Source: Mesostigma viride (taxonomy: Eukaryota > Streptophyta > Mesostigmatophyceae > Mesostigmatales > Mesostigmataceae). From it: a stretch of DNA of 64,000 nt. The translations under genes and the position numbers were made by a program. The stretch lies in NCBI GenBank assembly GCA_009746045.1, contig RPFO01000595.1, positions 138,501-202,500 of the forward strand, in the 5' to 3' direction. Shown here piece by piece: positions 33,746 through 44,839 of the stretch; within the stretch, counting starts at the first letter, position 1; every line of letters starts with the position of its first letter. The notes beneath the pieces were generated by a model. It was not told where the DNA came from and did not search any database. It saw nothing but the letters and a program-made list of their open reading frames with translations.

Positions 33746-34730
33746 TTTTTAATATATAGCTTGCATGCAGTCATGCATGTCAACCATGGTTGGCTCAGCA
33801 CATTGTAGTCTTGTCACATCATCATAACAAAGGAAAGCTCAAACAACCATTGGTGCCAGCTATCTACATGCAGTCACACAAATGCAATATCTCCAACATC
33901 ATCATCACTATAACACTTCCATCCATGCACGATAAAATGCAAAGAAACCATTGGCGGCCCTTCACCGCATGAGCGCTGTGATGCCGCTGCGGCCTGTGAG
34001 GAGAGGGTGCGTCACTCTCAAACAACAAGAAGCGTCCATACGCACAACATCCTTGCCAGAACACGTTTTATGAAATGCCTTATACCTTCCCGAAGAGCTA
34101 TAGGCTGCGACTGAAGCGGCCCTGATCACGACATCAACGAAAACAATCTAAAGCTGCCAGGTATTCGACAACACAACGGCAAGCGACGGCGAGCTAGCTG
34201 GCGGAAACTGCCCAAAAAGAACGCAAAAAACCTCGAACGATGAGCTCATAGAAGAAAGCACCGATAGCACATAACGTTCGCGACAAATCTGTACCTTGCC
34301 CTCGTAAATCCCTCGCCCAGGCGCGCAACAACAGCCGTTCTTCCATGGACAGGTCAGACACGCACTGCGCAGGTCTGAACAATTACTTACCGATAATGGC
34401 CGAAAATCTGGCGAAAAGCACCAGCTCGGTTTAGAATTCGATGCAACCGATATTAATGCCTGCTTCAAGGTCAGAACAGCCCCCAAAACCGCTATTTTAC
34501 AGCCGCTATCATGAATTCTATTTCATTCCGCGCGACCAAAAAATTCAGATTACCCCCATGCCGATGGCATAAAAAAACAACAGCGATATTGTAAACCAGC
34601 TGATTTCCGCCACAAACTAACATCATAAACTCATCTCCTTTTAGATTCGAGTAAAATTCTTGCATTTCGCCTGCCCTAGTGTGGTAGTTTCGCCTGAACG
34701 CAGTCGCCATGGCCACTTCCGCAAGGGGTG
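33746..34730. other. Interior of X2, no gene
   Basis: Short open stretches at 34148-34486 and 34492-34737 on the minus strand show no family resemblance and lie inside a non-autonomous transposon. They are not called as genes. Confidence 0.5.
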
Positions 34731-34839
34731 CGCGCACCGTGCACGTGAAATTTGTGACCTTCGGTTCCGGCGCGAATTTTTTGGCGCCAAAAAATTCGGG
34801 GACCGTGTCCCGTCCCCTTAAACGAAACTTGATGGCCGT

Positions 34840-36036
34840 CTGAGAAAAGAAATCTTGTCCGCCGGGGTCTTAAAGGTGAGAAGGAGCGGGGGCGGCCCTG
34901 CCTTACCCCGCGCGCGGGGAAGGCGGTGGGCGGCCAGCTCGATCTCACCAGTAAGGCCCATGCGATCAAGGATTTCTCTCTCAAAAGCACGCGCAAGCTT
35001 CTCGGAATTCTCACCTTCCTCCATCTTGAGATTCTTGACAATGACGTTGAGGCTGCGCTTGGCGAGCTCGGCCTCCTCGCGGAGGTCAAGCGTCTGCCGT
35101 TGAAGCTGGGCTCCGACGGCGGAGGTGGTGGAGGTGGTGTGTTGCTTAAGCATGTCCGCCCAGGTGGTGATGGGAGGAGCATCGCCGGCCAGGCCAGCCG
35201 GGGCTGGCTTGGCGGCAATGTCCTTCACCGCCTGGGCGGTGAGGCCTGCGGTGTTCTGCAGAACCTCGATAGCAATGGCGTTGTCCTTAAGACGCTGGTC
35301 GATGTCGCGGAGCTGGGCGGTGATGGAGTCGGTGGAGGCGGAGGGAGGGGGGGGTTGGAGGCGAGGAGGGCGGCGGTGGCGGTGGGGATGGTGGGGAGCT
35401 CAGCAGCCAGCGTGCCGCCAAGTGCCGCCACATCTGCAGCAATGGGCGTCACGTGCTGTGAGAGGGCGGCGTGGAGGTGGTGGACGAAGGTGGATTCGGT
35501 AATGGGGGCGGGGTGCAGAAGGTCCTCGCGGCCGAGCGCTTAGTGAGGGTAAAGAGAGCTGCGAGCTGAAGGCGGGGGCGAGACCAGCCGGCCAGGTTGG
35601 TGTCGACTGGGCGGTCTGAGACGCGGTGGGAAAACCGGCCGTCAACTCCGTTGCGAAAAAACTGGGTGTTGTAATTGAGTTGCTGGCACAGGGCCAGCAG
35701 TGAGGCGTGTGACCCGTAAAACACGAGCTCCAGTATCTTGATGGGTGGCATGTCGAAAAAGGCAGGCCTGTTGACGTCGAAGGTGGTAAAGAGCCTGTCG
35801 ACGTCAAAATCGCGCTCAGACCAGCTCGGTTCGGCTGGGCGGCTGCGTTTTGGCTCAGGCGAGGCTGAAGGCGAGGCAGGAAGCCCGGGAGGGTGCTGGA
35901 CGACCACCAGTGCGCGACTAGTGGCAGCACTGCCTTCCGGCCCTGATGGCGAAGCTGCAGCCGGAGCTGCAGACGTATTTTCATTGCCGAGCGCAGCCGC
36001 CAGGCTGCGTTGCGTCGAGGCGCGTTTATTCGCCAT
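34840..36036 (-). pseudogene. Family B ORF1 copy 2, N-terminal and middle part
   Basis: ATG at 36034-36036 (MANKRASTQRSLAAALGNEN). The conserved N-terminal domain includes FFDMPPIKILELVFYGSHAS. The frame slips near 35545-35530 and again in the Pro-rich G/C run (about 35341-35356). From 35228 the C-terminal frame reads KDIAAKPAPAGLAGDAPPIT through HRLPRARGKAGPPPLLLTF to ADKISFLRR, where Y interrupts it. The 5' UTR to 36188 contains tandem CACGAGC words. Confidence 0.7.
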
Positions 36037-36205
36037 ATAGTGCGTGATAGCTTTGGAAAATTATATCAGCATGTGCGTCTAAGAAAGACGAAGCGATTGT
36101 GATATTCACAGCTGAATTCGGGGCTCAAACGTGAAAGTTATGAGCTCCGACAGCCATGGCTACCTCGTGGCTCGTGGCTCGTGCCCGATACTAACACGGA
36201 TGTAT

Positions 36206-38184
36206 TGAATTGTAACATAACTCCGTTGGGAGTATATGTAGCACATAGCCCTTGAGATCGAGGGGGCATATGGCCTATCATACATCCTAAGCTACTTCCT
36301 GCAAGGGTGGGGATGTAAAGGACCCTTGCTCTAGGTGCACCAGGGCACTTGCATCCCCATGATCTTCAAGCTATGCCCAGCGAAGGGGGAGCCTGTCATG
36401 GGGGGGAAGATCAGCATAGCTATACAAAAAGGCTAGGGCATGGCGTCTCAGCAGAGAGTTACTCCCTGCATGGGCACAACATAACTAAATAAAGCTAGGC
36501 ATCATCTGGAGTGTGGCACATCATAGGCACACATGTACATGATTAAATAAAGCGTGTGGCTTAGCTAGGATATTAGTGCCTCTAGGAGGCGTACATGTAC
36601 ATGGCCACGGTCTATCTATTCTACACTACTACTGCTGTATTCCCCTAAGCTGGGGCGTCTGGAGTCGTTGGGGCCGCGGGGGTCGCCTGCCAGGGCTTGT
36701 GGCCGACGTAGATGGCCGCCCCCTTCCAGTACACCGGCTGCCCCGCCTTGGTCTGCCGGAGCTGGAGGTAGGTCGGCCATAGCTCCCGTCGCCGTTGTTG
36801 CTGCGCCAGGGTCAAGTCGTCGTCAAGGGTGAAGAGAGTCTTCTCGAGCCGCTTGCGGCGTCGGAGAAAAGAAATCTTGTCCGCCGGGGTCTTAAAGGTG
36901 AGAAGGAGCGGGGGCGGCCCTGCCTTACCCCGCGCGCGGGGAAGGCGGTGGGCGACCAGGTCGATCTCACCAGTAAGGCCCATGCGACTAAGAATTTCTC
37001 TCTCAAACGCACGTGCAAGCTTCTCGGAATTCTCACCTTCCTCCATGTCGAGGTTCTTGACAATGACGTTAAGGCTGCGCTTGGCAAGCTCGGCCTCCTC
37101 GCGGAGGTCAAGCGTCTGCCGCTGGAGCTGGGCTGCGACGGCGGAGGTGGTGGAGGTGGTGTGCTGCTTAAGCATGTCCGCCCAGGTCGTGATGGGAGGA
37201 GCATCGCCGGCCAGGCCAGCAGAGGCTGGCTTGGCGGCAATGTCCTTCACCACCTGGGCGGTGAGGCCCGCGGTGTTCTGCAGGACCTCGATAGCGATGG
37301 CATTATCCTTAAGACGTTGGTCAATGTCGCGGAGCTGGGCGGTGATGGAGTCGGTGGAGGCGGAGGGGGGGGGGTGGAGGCGAGGAGGGTGGCGGTGGCG
37401 GTGGGGATGGTGGGGAGCTCAGCAGCCAGCGTGCGACCCACAGCTGCCACATCTGCAGCTAGGGGCGTCACGTGCTGTGAGATGGTTTCTTGGAGGTGGA
37501 GGAGGAAGGTGGATTCGGTCAAGGGGGAGGGGGTCCAGAGGTCCGTGACAGAGCGCTGAAGGATGGAAAAGAGGGCGGCGAGCTGAAGACGGGGGCGAGA
37601 CCAGCGGGCCAGGTTCTCAGGTCGGTGAGTAAACCGGCCGTCAGGTCCAGTGCGGAGGCGGTAATGGCTGTGAAGGCGCTGGCACAGGTCGAAAATGGAG
37701 GCGTATGACCCATAAAACACGAGCTCCAGTATCTTGATGGGTGGCATGTCGAAAAAGCCGGGTCTGGCATCGTCGAAGGTGGAAAATAACCCGTCAACGT
37801 CAAAGTCGCGCTCAGACCAGCTTGGTTCGGTTGGGCGGCTGCGTTTTGGCTCGGGCGAGGCTGAGGGCGAGGCAGGAAGCCCGGGAGGGTGCTGGGCGAC
37901 AACCAGTGCGCGACTAGTGTCACCACCGCCTTCCGGCCCTGATGGCGAAGCTGCAGCCGGAGCTGCAGACGTATTTTCATTGCCGAGCGCAGCCGTCAGG
38001 CTGCGTTGCGTCGATGGGCGTTTGCTCATCGTATATTGCGTAATAGCGTCGGAAAATTATATCAGCATGTGCGTCGTAGAAAGACGCGTCGATTGTGATA
38101 TTCACGGCTAAATTCGGTGCTCAAACGTGAAAGTTATGAGCTCCGCCGTCAGCCATGGCTACCTCGTGGCTCGTGGCTCGTGGT
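36206..38184 (-). mobile_element. Family B ORF1-only retroelement copy 3, 12-bp TSD
   Basis: ACACGGATGTAT at 36194-36205 and 38185-38196. The 1,979-bp element reads on the minus strand: a 5' UTR of ~155 bp with CGAGCCACGAGCCACGAGG near its start, ORF1 (38029-36645), 3' UTR, the hairpin CTCC-CAAC-GGAG at about 36222-36233 and an ATTGAATTG tail. It inserted next to the 5' end of copy 2. Confidence 0.85.
36645..38029 (-). CDS. Family B ORF1p-like protein, best preserved copy (one frameshift)
   Basis: ATG at 38027-38029 (MSKRPSTQRSLTAALGNENT). About 230 residues are open to AAELPTIPTATATLLAST. At the ten-C run (37365-37374) the frame shifts by one, and the remainder (coiled coil STDSITAQLRDIDQRLKDN.., WADMLKQHTTSTTSAVAAQL, AKRSLNVIVKNLDMEEGENS, HRLPRARGKAGPPPLLLTF, LEKTLFTLDDDLTLAQQQRR, VYWKGAAIYVGHKPW) is open to TAG at 36645-36647. 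One missing C would explain the only break. Total ~460 aa. Domain order matches L1-type ORF1p: disordered N-terminus, coiled coil, RRM-like, basic C-terminal domain. It has no catalytic domain, so mobilisation would need an RT in trans. Confidence 0.7.
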
Positions 38185-38196
38185 ACACGGATGTAT

Positions 38197-38365
38197 GATA
38201 GGCCATATCCCCCCTCTCAAGGGCTATGTGCTACATATACTCCCAACAGAGTTATGTTACGATTCAATTCAATTCAATGTTTGCACCCATCCATCCATCC
38301 ATCGGGGTTAATGCTCCGTGACTCCCCAACGGGAGCACGAGTCTAATTAATTAATTAATTAATTG
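38197..38365 (+). mobile_element. Two retroelement 3'-end fragments (families B and C)
   Basis: 38205-38279: family B end (GGGCTATGTGCTACATATAC, hairpin CTCCCAACAGAG, tail of ATTCA units). 38283-38365: (CATC)n then the family C end with CTCCCCAACGGGAG and a (TTAA)n tail. Confidence 0.6.
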
Positions 38366-39044
38366 GGGGGAGGTGGTTTGCCCACAGGGTCGGGCGTGTG
38401 AGCCTTGACTATGCAAGCTATGGTGAGCAAATTTAATGAAGTAATTAATTATGGCCAGTGCCTTGATCCGCAAGCAAGTCCATTTGTAATTGGATCATTT
38501 ACATGCAGTTTCGGTCAGAAGACGCAAAAAGGGTGGCATCAACCGTGGGTGCATGAAAACCAGTGTGCAAAGAATAAGAGCACAGCATTATGACTGATTA
38601 CACCCCCCCCACCTGCAAGTGGTAGCTAAGGATGTATTAAAACCCATATGCCCACACTCAGGGCTATGTGTTACATAAGCTCCCAACGGAGATATGTTGT
38701 TAATTAAAATTGTTTAATAATTTCAGACTTATGGCAGATGGTAAATGATTAATCATTGTTAGGATACATGCTCACGTGACACAGTTGCGTGTAAATTCAT
38801 GATTCAATTAATTAATGCTCCCATAAATCCATAAAATAATTCAGGGTTAATTAATAGACATAAATCCATAAACCCTTGCATGAAAAAGTCTTATTGTAAC
38901 CTATAAAAACCTACACTAGATGCATTGCCGGCCTCAACAACCTGGAGGCATGGCAAGTCGATATGGAATGAATGGAAGGGAGATCTCGCACAACAAGGAA
39001 CAAAACTTGAGTAGTCTATGCAAACCAACATAACCAGTCAATAT
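38366..39044. other. Mosaic of retroelement tails, no gene
   Basis: 38367-38405 matches the C-terminal coding end of LINE A (minus). 38590-38715 matches a family B 3' end with hairpin CTCCCAACGGAG near 38688. The rest is AT-rich with many TTAA/AATT words. Confidence 0.5.
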
Positions 39045-39470
39045 TAAATTAAATTAAATTAAATTATAACATGCCTCCGTGGGGAGATCATGTAGCACAT
39101 ATTCCATGATGGATGGGGTGGAGGGAGCTGCGTGAACGAACTATCCTAACTCTAAGCTATCTAGAAAATCCTAACTACACTACTCATCAAAACGCCTCCG
39201 CTTGGGGGTAGGGGGCTTGCCCACAGGGTCGGGCGTGTGCGCCTTGACAATCTTCTGCCATGCACCGCTTCTTGCTCTGCATGGCAGTCCAAAGAGGAGA
39301 GAGGGAGTGAAAAACCAGTCAATATAATTACCATTAACTGCACCAACATTGGTTTGCCCAAACAGGCATCTGCCTCTTGCCACCCATGTAACCCCACCGG
39401 CCAAAGACATGTCTGAGTGCCATGCAGATCCTTGCCCACCCCCCGCCCACAACATCAACTGTCTTACTAG
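39045..39470 (-). pseudogene. LINE family A 3' end (minus), divergent
   Basis: Tail (AAATT)n at 39043-39066, hairpin GCCTCCGTGGGGAG, 3' UTR, then a minus-strand frame ending IVKAHTPDPVGKPPTPKRRR near 39183-39250, as in the copy at 33540-33620. Upstream of that the reading frame does not match LINE A, so it is truncated and joined to other sequence. Confidence 0.6.
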
Positions 39471-39674
39471 GTGATCTCAACCAATGTCATCAAGCAATAA
39501 AAAATAAAATGGTGTTCACCATGGCGTGAGTGTTGCCAAATGGAGGATCATGGCAGGTGTTTCTTGAATCCATAATGGCCAAATCATAACATAAGTGAGG
39601 TGTCTACACAATATTGATATTGCATCCAACAAAAAATGACAGAATGAGAAAAGCTAGAAATGATCGTGTAGACC

Positions 39675-42570
39675 GGCACCACCATGATGTCTCAGAGCTC
39701 AATTAGTCCAAATTTAGCTTAAGTGGACGTCTGTATTAAGTGTGTGAAAGCACCTACCATTCTAAACAGCAGCTTAGTGGATGGCTACCAATTGGCAATC
39801 AAAGCGCTGGCTAACCCGATTTCTCATATTCTCTTCCCCGTGGCTCCCAACAGCCCGTGTGTGCATGCCACTACAATATGGTAGCCGCCGAGCCCAAACA
39901 TGCTTTCTCAACCCTTCGTTTCATAGGGAGGCAAGGAGGACTCACATGCCCATGCGCACGACACGCAAGCACTCACTTTGTTAGCCAATCATCCATCCAT
40001 GCATCCATGCATCCATGCATCCATGCATCCATCCATGCATCCATGCATCCATCCATGCATCCATGCATCCATCCATGCATCCATGCATCCATGCATCCAT
40101 GCATCCATGCATCCATGCATCCATGCATCCATGCATCCATGCATCCATGCATCCATGCATCCATGCATCCATGCATCCATGCATCCATGCATCCATGCAT
40201 CCATCCATCCATGCATCCATCCATCCATCCATCCATCCATCCATCCATCCATCCATGCATCCATCCATGCATCCATCCATGCATCCATCCATGCATCCAT
40301 CCATGCATCCATCCATGCATCCATCCATCCATGCATCCATCCATGCATCCATCCATGCATCCATCCATGCATCCATCCATCCATCCATCCATCCATCCAT
40401 CCATCCATCCATCCATCCATCCATCCATCCATCCATCCATCCATCCATCCATCCATCCATCCATCCATCCATCCATCCATCCATCCATCCATGCATCCAT
40501 CCATCCATCCATCCATCCATCCATCCATCCATCCATCCATCCATCCATCCATCCATCCATCCATCCATCCATCCATCCATCCATCCATCCATCCATCCAT
40601 CCATCCATCCATCCATCCATCCATCCATCCATCCATCCATCCATCCATCCATCCATCCATCCATCCATCCATCCATCCATCCATCCATCCATCCATCCAT
40701 CCATCCATCCACTCATCAAGCACGCGTATATTGCGTCACATGGGTGGCGATAAAACAACCTTCAACCCCTATACACTGATTGGGAGGGCATCCAACCTTG
40801 TCTCACTGCCTCAAGTGGTCAGCCCACAACAATTTCTCTGCATCATGGCGATACCTAAGTGCGAGTGCTAAATGATTCTTGGCTTCAATGTGGCGGAAAA
40901 TCAATGTGCTGCCCCTCACAGTTTAGTCCATTAGCCCTTGCCTAGTTCGTTGCAACACTTATTACACGCTGTCAACACAACAAGACACAGTACATGTCCC
41001 ATTGGGGAGCCACGGAGTGATGGCATTGCTGCAGTAAATGCCAAAGTGAATGCTAAATACATGGACCCCTAGTGTAGGAATAATTAATTGGTACTCTTGT
41101 GCACATGCATGGCTGCCAAAATGAATTAACACACGCAGATGGATGCTTGTTTACAGAAGTTATACTTTGAATACGTCGTCGTGTAAACCAACGCTCTTCG
41201 CCCTAGGCTACATCGTCCACATTAAGCGCATGTATATGAGTATGAATATGCTACGTGTGCTGTTGCTTCAAACTTGTTCCTATACACAATCACACTGTAA
41301 CAAAAACTGGCGTTCATCCAATACAGAAAACGCCCGCCACAAATTCCAAGCAGGATCTGAACGTAGACTTGGCCGTGATGCTGACCATTTCAAGCAACTA
41401 TGAATTACTGGCAAGCAATTGCGACCGTAATGTCAATCACCAGCACGCAGCACCTGCTATAAGAAAAAATCCAGCAACTACTAGCAAAAGTCAGGTGGGT
41501 GACAGGTGCGTGGGGTATGCAGCCAAGATCAAGCAGTGGAAAACATGGGCACAGTAGTGCTTCCCATCCCACGAACAGCCAAAGTCTCCCTAAAAAATGT
41601 GTTCTTGATGCACGTTTGATGCACGGGAGCTAATCCAAAGATGTTCCCCAAGGAAATACAGGGAGAGCCTGTGGGGAAAACAGGGGGGAAGCTGCATTGC
41701 GGATAATGACCCACTGTATATGCTCCCGACCCGTTGCCGACCGAAAGCAAATGGTAAGAAACTACCTGGACGGTAATGATGTGATGGAAAGACGTAAGAA
41801 GCTTTCCCGAACCGACGGAAGGACGACAAAGCGCAGCGTGTAAGGCAGAGGCAGTTGCGTGTTGCTGAAAATGACGTGACCAAAACGGTTGCCGATCATA
41901 AAAAACCGGACCTCCATCCCGTTGCTGACGGAAACACAGTGTAGAGACGCGGCCTGGCTTGGAAGCAGGACAGTCGATGGAAAAACGTTAGACGAACTTC
42001 CCAACCGAAGTACTTACAAAAAAATGCAGCGGTAGAGACTGCAGCCTGCCTGCAGTGCAGGAACGCCAACCAGAAGCGAAGGGTTCCTGCGAAATAGAAG
42101 GAGACAGGCCGGAATGCAGAGGGTAAAGTATTCCTTGGATGACGTTACGACTCGAAGTGGGTAAAAAATGGACTGAAGTGGCCGACTGAAAAGTCGCTGG
42201 CATTTCTGCCCTGGATGGAAACGTTGGGTAAGTAAATCGACCCGTTAGCAATAAAATGGGAAGAGCGCCCAGACGAAACAACCGCAGCTTACCCAAGCGA
42301 GATGAACTCTTTCTTGACAGTCGTCCATGCCAACGTCGGCCAGCCCAGGCCAGGTAGCTGCCGCAGCCATGCCGCACCAGAATTTGAATTTTGTGCCCGG
42401 CAACGTTCCTAAAATGCAGGAATGGCTGGGCCGACGGCCGACGCGTGGCCCGTGGCCCATGGCCCGTCGCCCGTGTTTTTACGTGCCTGCGCCTGGCCTG
42501 CCTTAACGTTGTTACGCCCGAGCGCCGCGCCCAGCCTTGCGCACTCCCAGCCTCGACACTCGCGCACTCC
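39675..42570 (-). repeat. Right inverted arm, inner part
   Basis: Reverse complement of 9190-12290. It continues after the Copia element at 49450-49542. It differs from the left arm mainly in the GGAT/GCAT array. By eye other differences are a handful of SNPs and small indels (for example AGTC extra near 42172). Confidence 0.9.
39990..40712. repeat. (ATCC)n/(ATGC ATCC)n array of the right arm
   Basis: Counterpart of 11041-11980 but organised differently: the 8-bp unit occupies only about 40070-40205, 12-bp-type mixtures occupy 40200-40380, and pure ATCC runs to 40710. It is about 200 bp shorter than the left copy. Confidence 0.95.
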
Positions 42571-42575
42571 CCAGC

Positions 42576-43504
42576 TGTCAGAAGTATCGACACACCTGCC
42601 TGAAACTAGTACTTATAGTTTAGTGCTAGCTCTGGACTACATGGACGGGCATGTGCCGCATGTTTAAGTTCTGTTCCATAAGTGACCCAGTCATTCTGTG
42701 ACTGACCTTGAACTTTGGTTGTGAATGGTTGGCTTGAGATCACGTTATGATTGTAACTGCCACACAGTCAGAAAAGACCCAGTTTGGTGTGGCCACGTTG
42801 TAGGTAGATCATAACTGCTACCGGCCGGGCCCACTTCAAATGTTCCGAAAAGTGTGACACTTTTGGTCGTTTTTTTGACTTTTTCGACGATCGTCACTCT
42901 GCAGAGTGATTCGTCGTGCGAAATCGTGCGAAATTGTGCGAAATTTGCTGAAATCGTGTGAAATTTGCTGAAATCGTGCGAATTTGTGCGAAATTTGCTG
43001 AAATTGTGCGAAATTTCATGTGAAAAATGTCGACGGTAAAAAATTTTGATGTGCACAACGTGTGTGAATTCATGCGAAATTTTGTCAAACGTCACTCCCC
43101 AAAACGACCCTTGGTTGAAATCCATGCGAAATTGTGCGAAATCATGCAAAATTGTGCGAAATCGTGCGAAATCGTGCGAAAATGTGTGAAAATTTTGCGA
43201 AAATCACGCGAAAATCACGCGAACTCGTGCGAAATTTTATTTTTTTTTTGCAAAAAACGACCAAAAGTGTCACACACTTGGCTTGGACGGCGGAACATTT
43301 GAAGTGGGCCCGGCCTACCCAGTAGCTGAGCCTGGAATTGTTTAAAAGGCGAAGCTACGCACCTTGTTTGCTCTCTCAGTACCTCACACCTCACACACTC
43401 CTGTGGTGGAACTAGCAGCCGGCCAGCTGCCGACTGAGACTTATTTTTATCTGAGTGAAATAAAGTAAAACTTTGTGGCAAACATTGTTTTCTCACTCCT
43501 AACA
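42576..43504 (+). repeat. 5' LTR (432 bp plus a 497-bp MITE insertion)
   Basis: 929 bp. Subtracting the 493-bp MITE and its 4-bp duplicate leaves 432 bp, equal to the 3' LTR. A TTTAAAAGG box at about 43343 and the AATAAAG at 43459 are candidate promoter and polyadenylation elements. Confidence 0.95.
42823..43315. mobile_element. MITE with 25-bp TIRs inside the 5' LTR
   Basis: The TIR is GGCCGGGCCCACTTCAAATG plus TTCCG on the left and its reverse on the right. TACC is duplicated (42819-42822, 43316-43319). Inside the TIRs an inner inverted segment (AAAGTGTGACACTTTTGGTCG) is followed by ~300 bp of degenerate 10-11 bp units GTGCGAAAT(C/T), all in one direction. No ORF. Absence from the 3' LTR dates it after the Copia insertion. 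Confidence 0.9.
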
Positions 43505-43522
43505 TGGCATCGGAGGGCGGTT
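43505..43522 (+). other. Primer binding site candidate
   Basis: TGGCATCGGAGGGCGGTT directly follows the 5' LTR and resembles the initiator-Met tRNA primer site TGGTATCAGAGC of many plant Copia elements, with mismatches. Confidence 0.6.
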
Positions 43523-43751
43523 CGCACGCCTTTCGACCTGCTTACCGCTGGTAAAAGTCGTTTCCGGAGGCTCTGCTCGCGGTTGACTTTAGATTTGTGT
43601 ATTTCGGCAAGATTTGCATGACGACAGCGTAGGCGGAGGTTTGATTCCCGTCTGGCGCGTAATACAAAAGGTGCTTGGTTCGATTCCTGGCCGGAATCTA
43701 TTGGCCAACGTTACCTTTTTTTCTGGAGTTTTTTGCTGTTTTTTTGCTGGA

Positions 43752-44048
43752 ATGGCTTCCGGCACTCGCAGCCAGGTCGCTTCCGCGGGTCGCGCTGCTG
43801 GCAGTAACGATTTTGATGCCGATGACGCTGCCGGTCTGGCCGCTTTGACTGCATCATCCGTAACTCTTACCGATTCGGGTCTCCCAGGCGAAGTATTTTT
43901 TGACGCAGCAGCTGGGCTGGCTGCCCTGGCTTTGCACCCGCCAGGTGGTGACGAGGACGCCGCCCACGGTGCTCCCGACGGTGAGAATCCGGCGGTTGAC
44001 GGTGGTGGTTTGAGCCGCGGTACGGCGGGGGGGGCCCCGCCCGAGCCT
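43752..44048 (+). CDS. Copia Gag N-terminus (different frame from Gag-Pol)
   Basis: ATG at 43752 (MASGTRSQVASAGRAAGSND). An Ala/Asp-rich leader of about 95 aa runs into an eight-G run (44027-44034). In the same frame it stops at 44073-44075, while the main Gag-Pol frame opens in the neighbouring frame across this point. One extra G would fuse them. Because the break precedes the conserved Gag domain it does not look like a programmed gag/pol shift. An assembly or real deletion in the G run is more likely. Confidence 0.6.
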
Positions 44049-44053
44049 CCTTT

Positions 44054-44749
44054 GTGGCTTGCAAGGAGCTTTTGAAGGATGTTCGTGGGGTCAAGGTTTT
44101 TACCGGCTCAGATTGGACGCTGTGGATCCCTTTTAAGGACCATTTCTTGGGCCTTGTTTCCCTTTATGCTGGCCTCCTTGGAGTGCTGGCAGGTGTTGTC
44201 CAGAACGTGCAACTGGATCGGCTCCTTTACGTTGCCTTGTTGGCCGTCGTCGATGGGCCTGCGCGTGCCTTGATGCAGACGCTCCCCCTGGATCGTCGCC
44301 TGGGCAGTCTGGCCATCACCAAGCTCATCCAGGTCTATGAGCATGGCAAGCTCACCAAGTCCATGCGTCTGGACTTGTGGAAACAAATGGCCCAACTTCG
44401 TCAAACTGCTCGCGAGACTGTGGAGCCGTATGTGAACCGCTCGGAACTGCTGTACGCCAAGCTACAGGCTGCAGGCATTACGTTCCCAGTCGCTGCCTTC
44501 ATTGCCAGCGTCCTCAGCGGTCTGCGCGCCGAGTACAGGCCCGCGCTAATCTCCCTCCGTCTTGACGAGGTCGAGACTGTTCCGGTCCTGCGGCAGCGCC
44601 TGATGGAAGTTGAAGATCTGCTGACGGGTGGCCTCCCGTCCCCTGCAGATTCTGGCTCTGCCTCCAACCACGCATACCATACCCCTGGCCGGGGGCGTGG
44701 CCCACGGCATGGCGGTGCCCGCGGCAACGGCAACGGCAGCAGCAACGGA

Positions 44750-44780
<31 letters not shown>

Positions 44781-44797
44781 ACGGCACCGGCAACGGA

Positions 44798-44839
<42 letters not shown>

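Larger units (their letters stand above)
31652..34817 (-). mobile_element. Transposon X copy 2 (TTAA target site, 3.17 kb)
   Basis: TTAA at 31648-31651 and 34818-34821, in the right TIR of Y. The ends are GGGGAGGGGACACCCC and, reversed, GGGGACGGGACACGGT. It contains the TTTTTTGGCGCCAAAAAA palindrome (about 34777-34794) in the same relative place as in copy 1. Three ~185-bp subterminal units with CATTCTGACAAG lie near 32090, 32285 and 32470. It hosts a LINE insertion at 32912-33745. No transposase ORF. Confidence 0.7.
30887..34838. mobile_element. Element Y, TIR transposon interrupted by X2
   Basis: Left end at 30887 (GGCCGATTACAATTCGTTCA then AGTGGCCCGCCGGAGCGGCTG). The right end, reassembled across X2, reads inward GGCCATCAAGTTTCGTTTAA then AGTGGCCAGGCGGAGCGGCTG, giving a ~40-bp imperfect TIR. 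The interior holds about four ~65-bp units around GTGACGGCAACTACCAAAAA (31050-31230) and two ~180-bp units around GGGCTGCACGCAAGCTACC (31245 and 31408). No ORF. The TSD could not be settled because of ambiguous GGC bases. Confidence 0.6.
29394..36188 (-). mobile_element. Family B element copy 2, broken into pieces by four insertions
   Basis: Minus-strand order: 5' UTR (36188-36037), ORF1 (36036 to about 34840), gap, ORF1 C-terminus (30888-30673), 3' UTR (to 29716, interrupted) and tail near 29394. The gaps are element Y plus X2 (30887-34838), a SINE-like element (30326-30655) and a CACTA-like MITE (29717-30195). The outermost 3' UTR piece resembles the copy at 28752-29075 while the next piece resembles the 36.2-38.2-kb subfamily, so this copy may be a chimera. 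Confidence 0.65.

Noticed and set aside
13561-38029. Programmed frameshift at the ORF1 poly-C run as an established mechanism
   Set aside because: The required shift differs between copies (+1 for nine Cs, -1 for ten Cs). Missing bases in the run explain all copies more simply.
43615-43710. tRNA gene in the Copia leader (GGTTTGATTCCCG and GGTTCGATTCCTGG words)
   Set aside because: Two B-box-like words occur, but no acceptor, D or anticodon stems could be paired.
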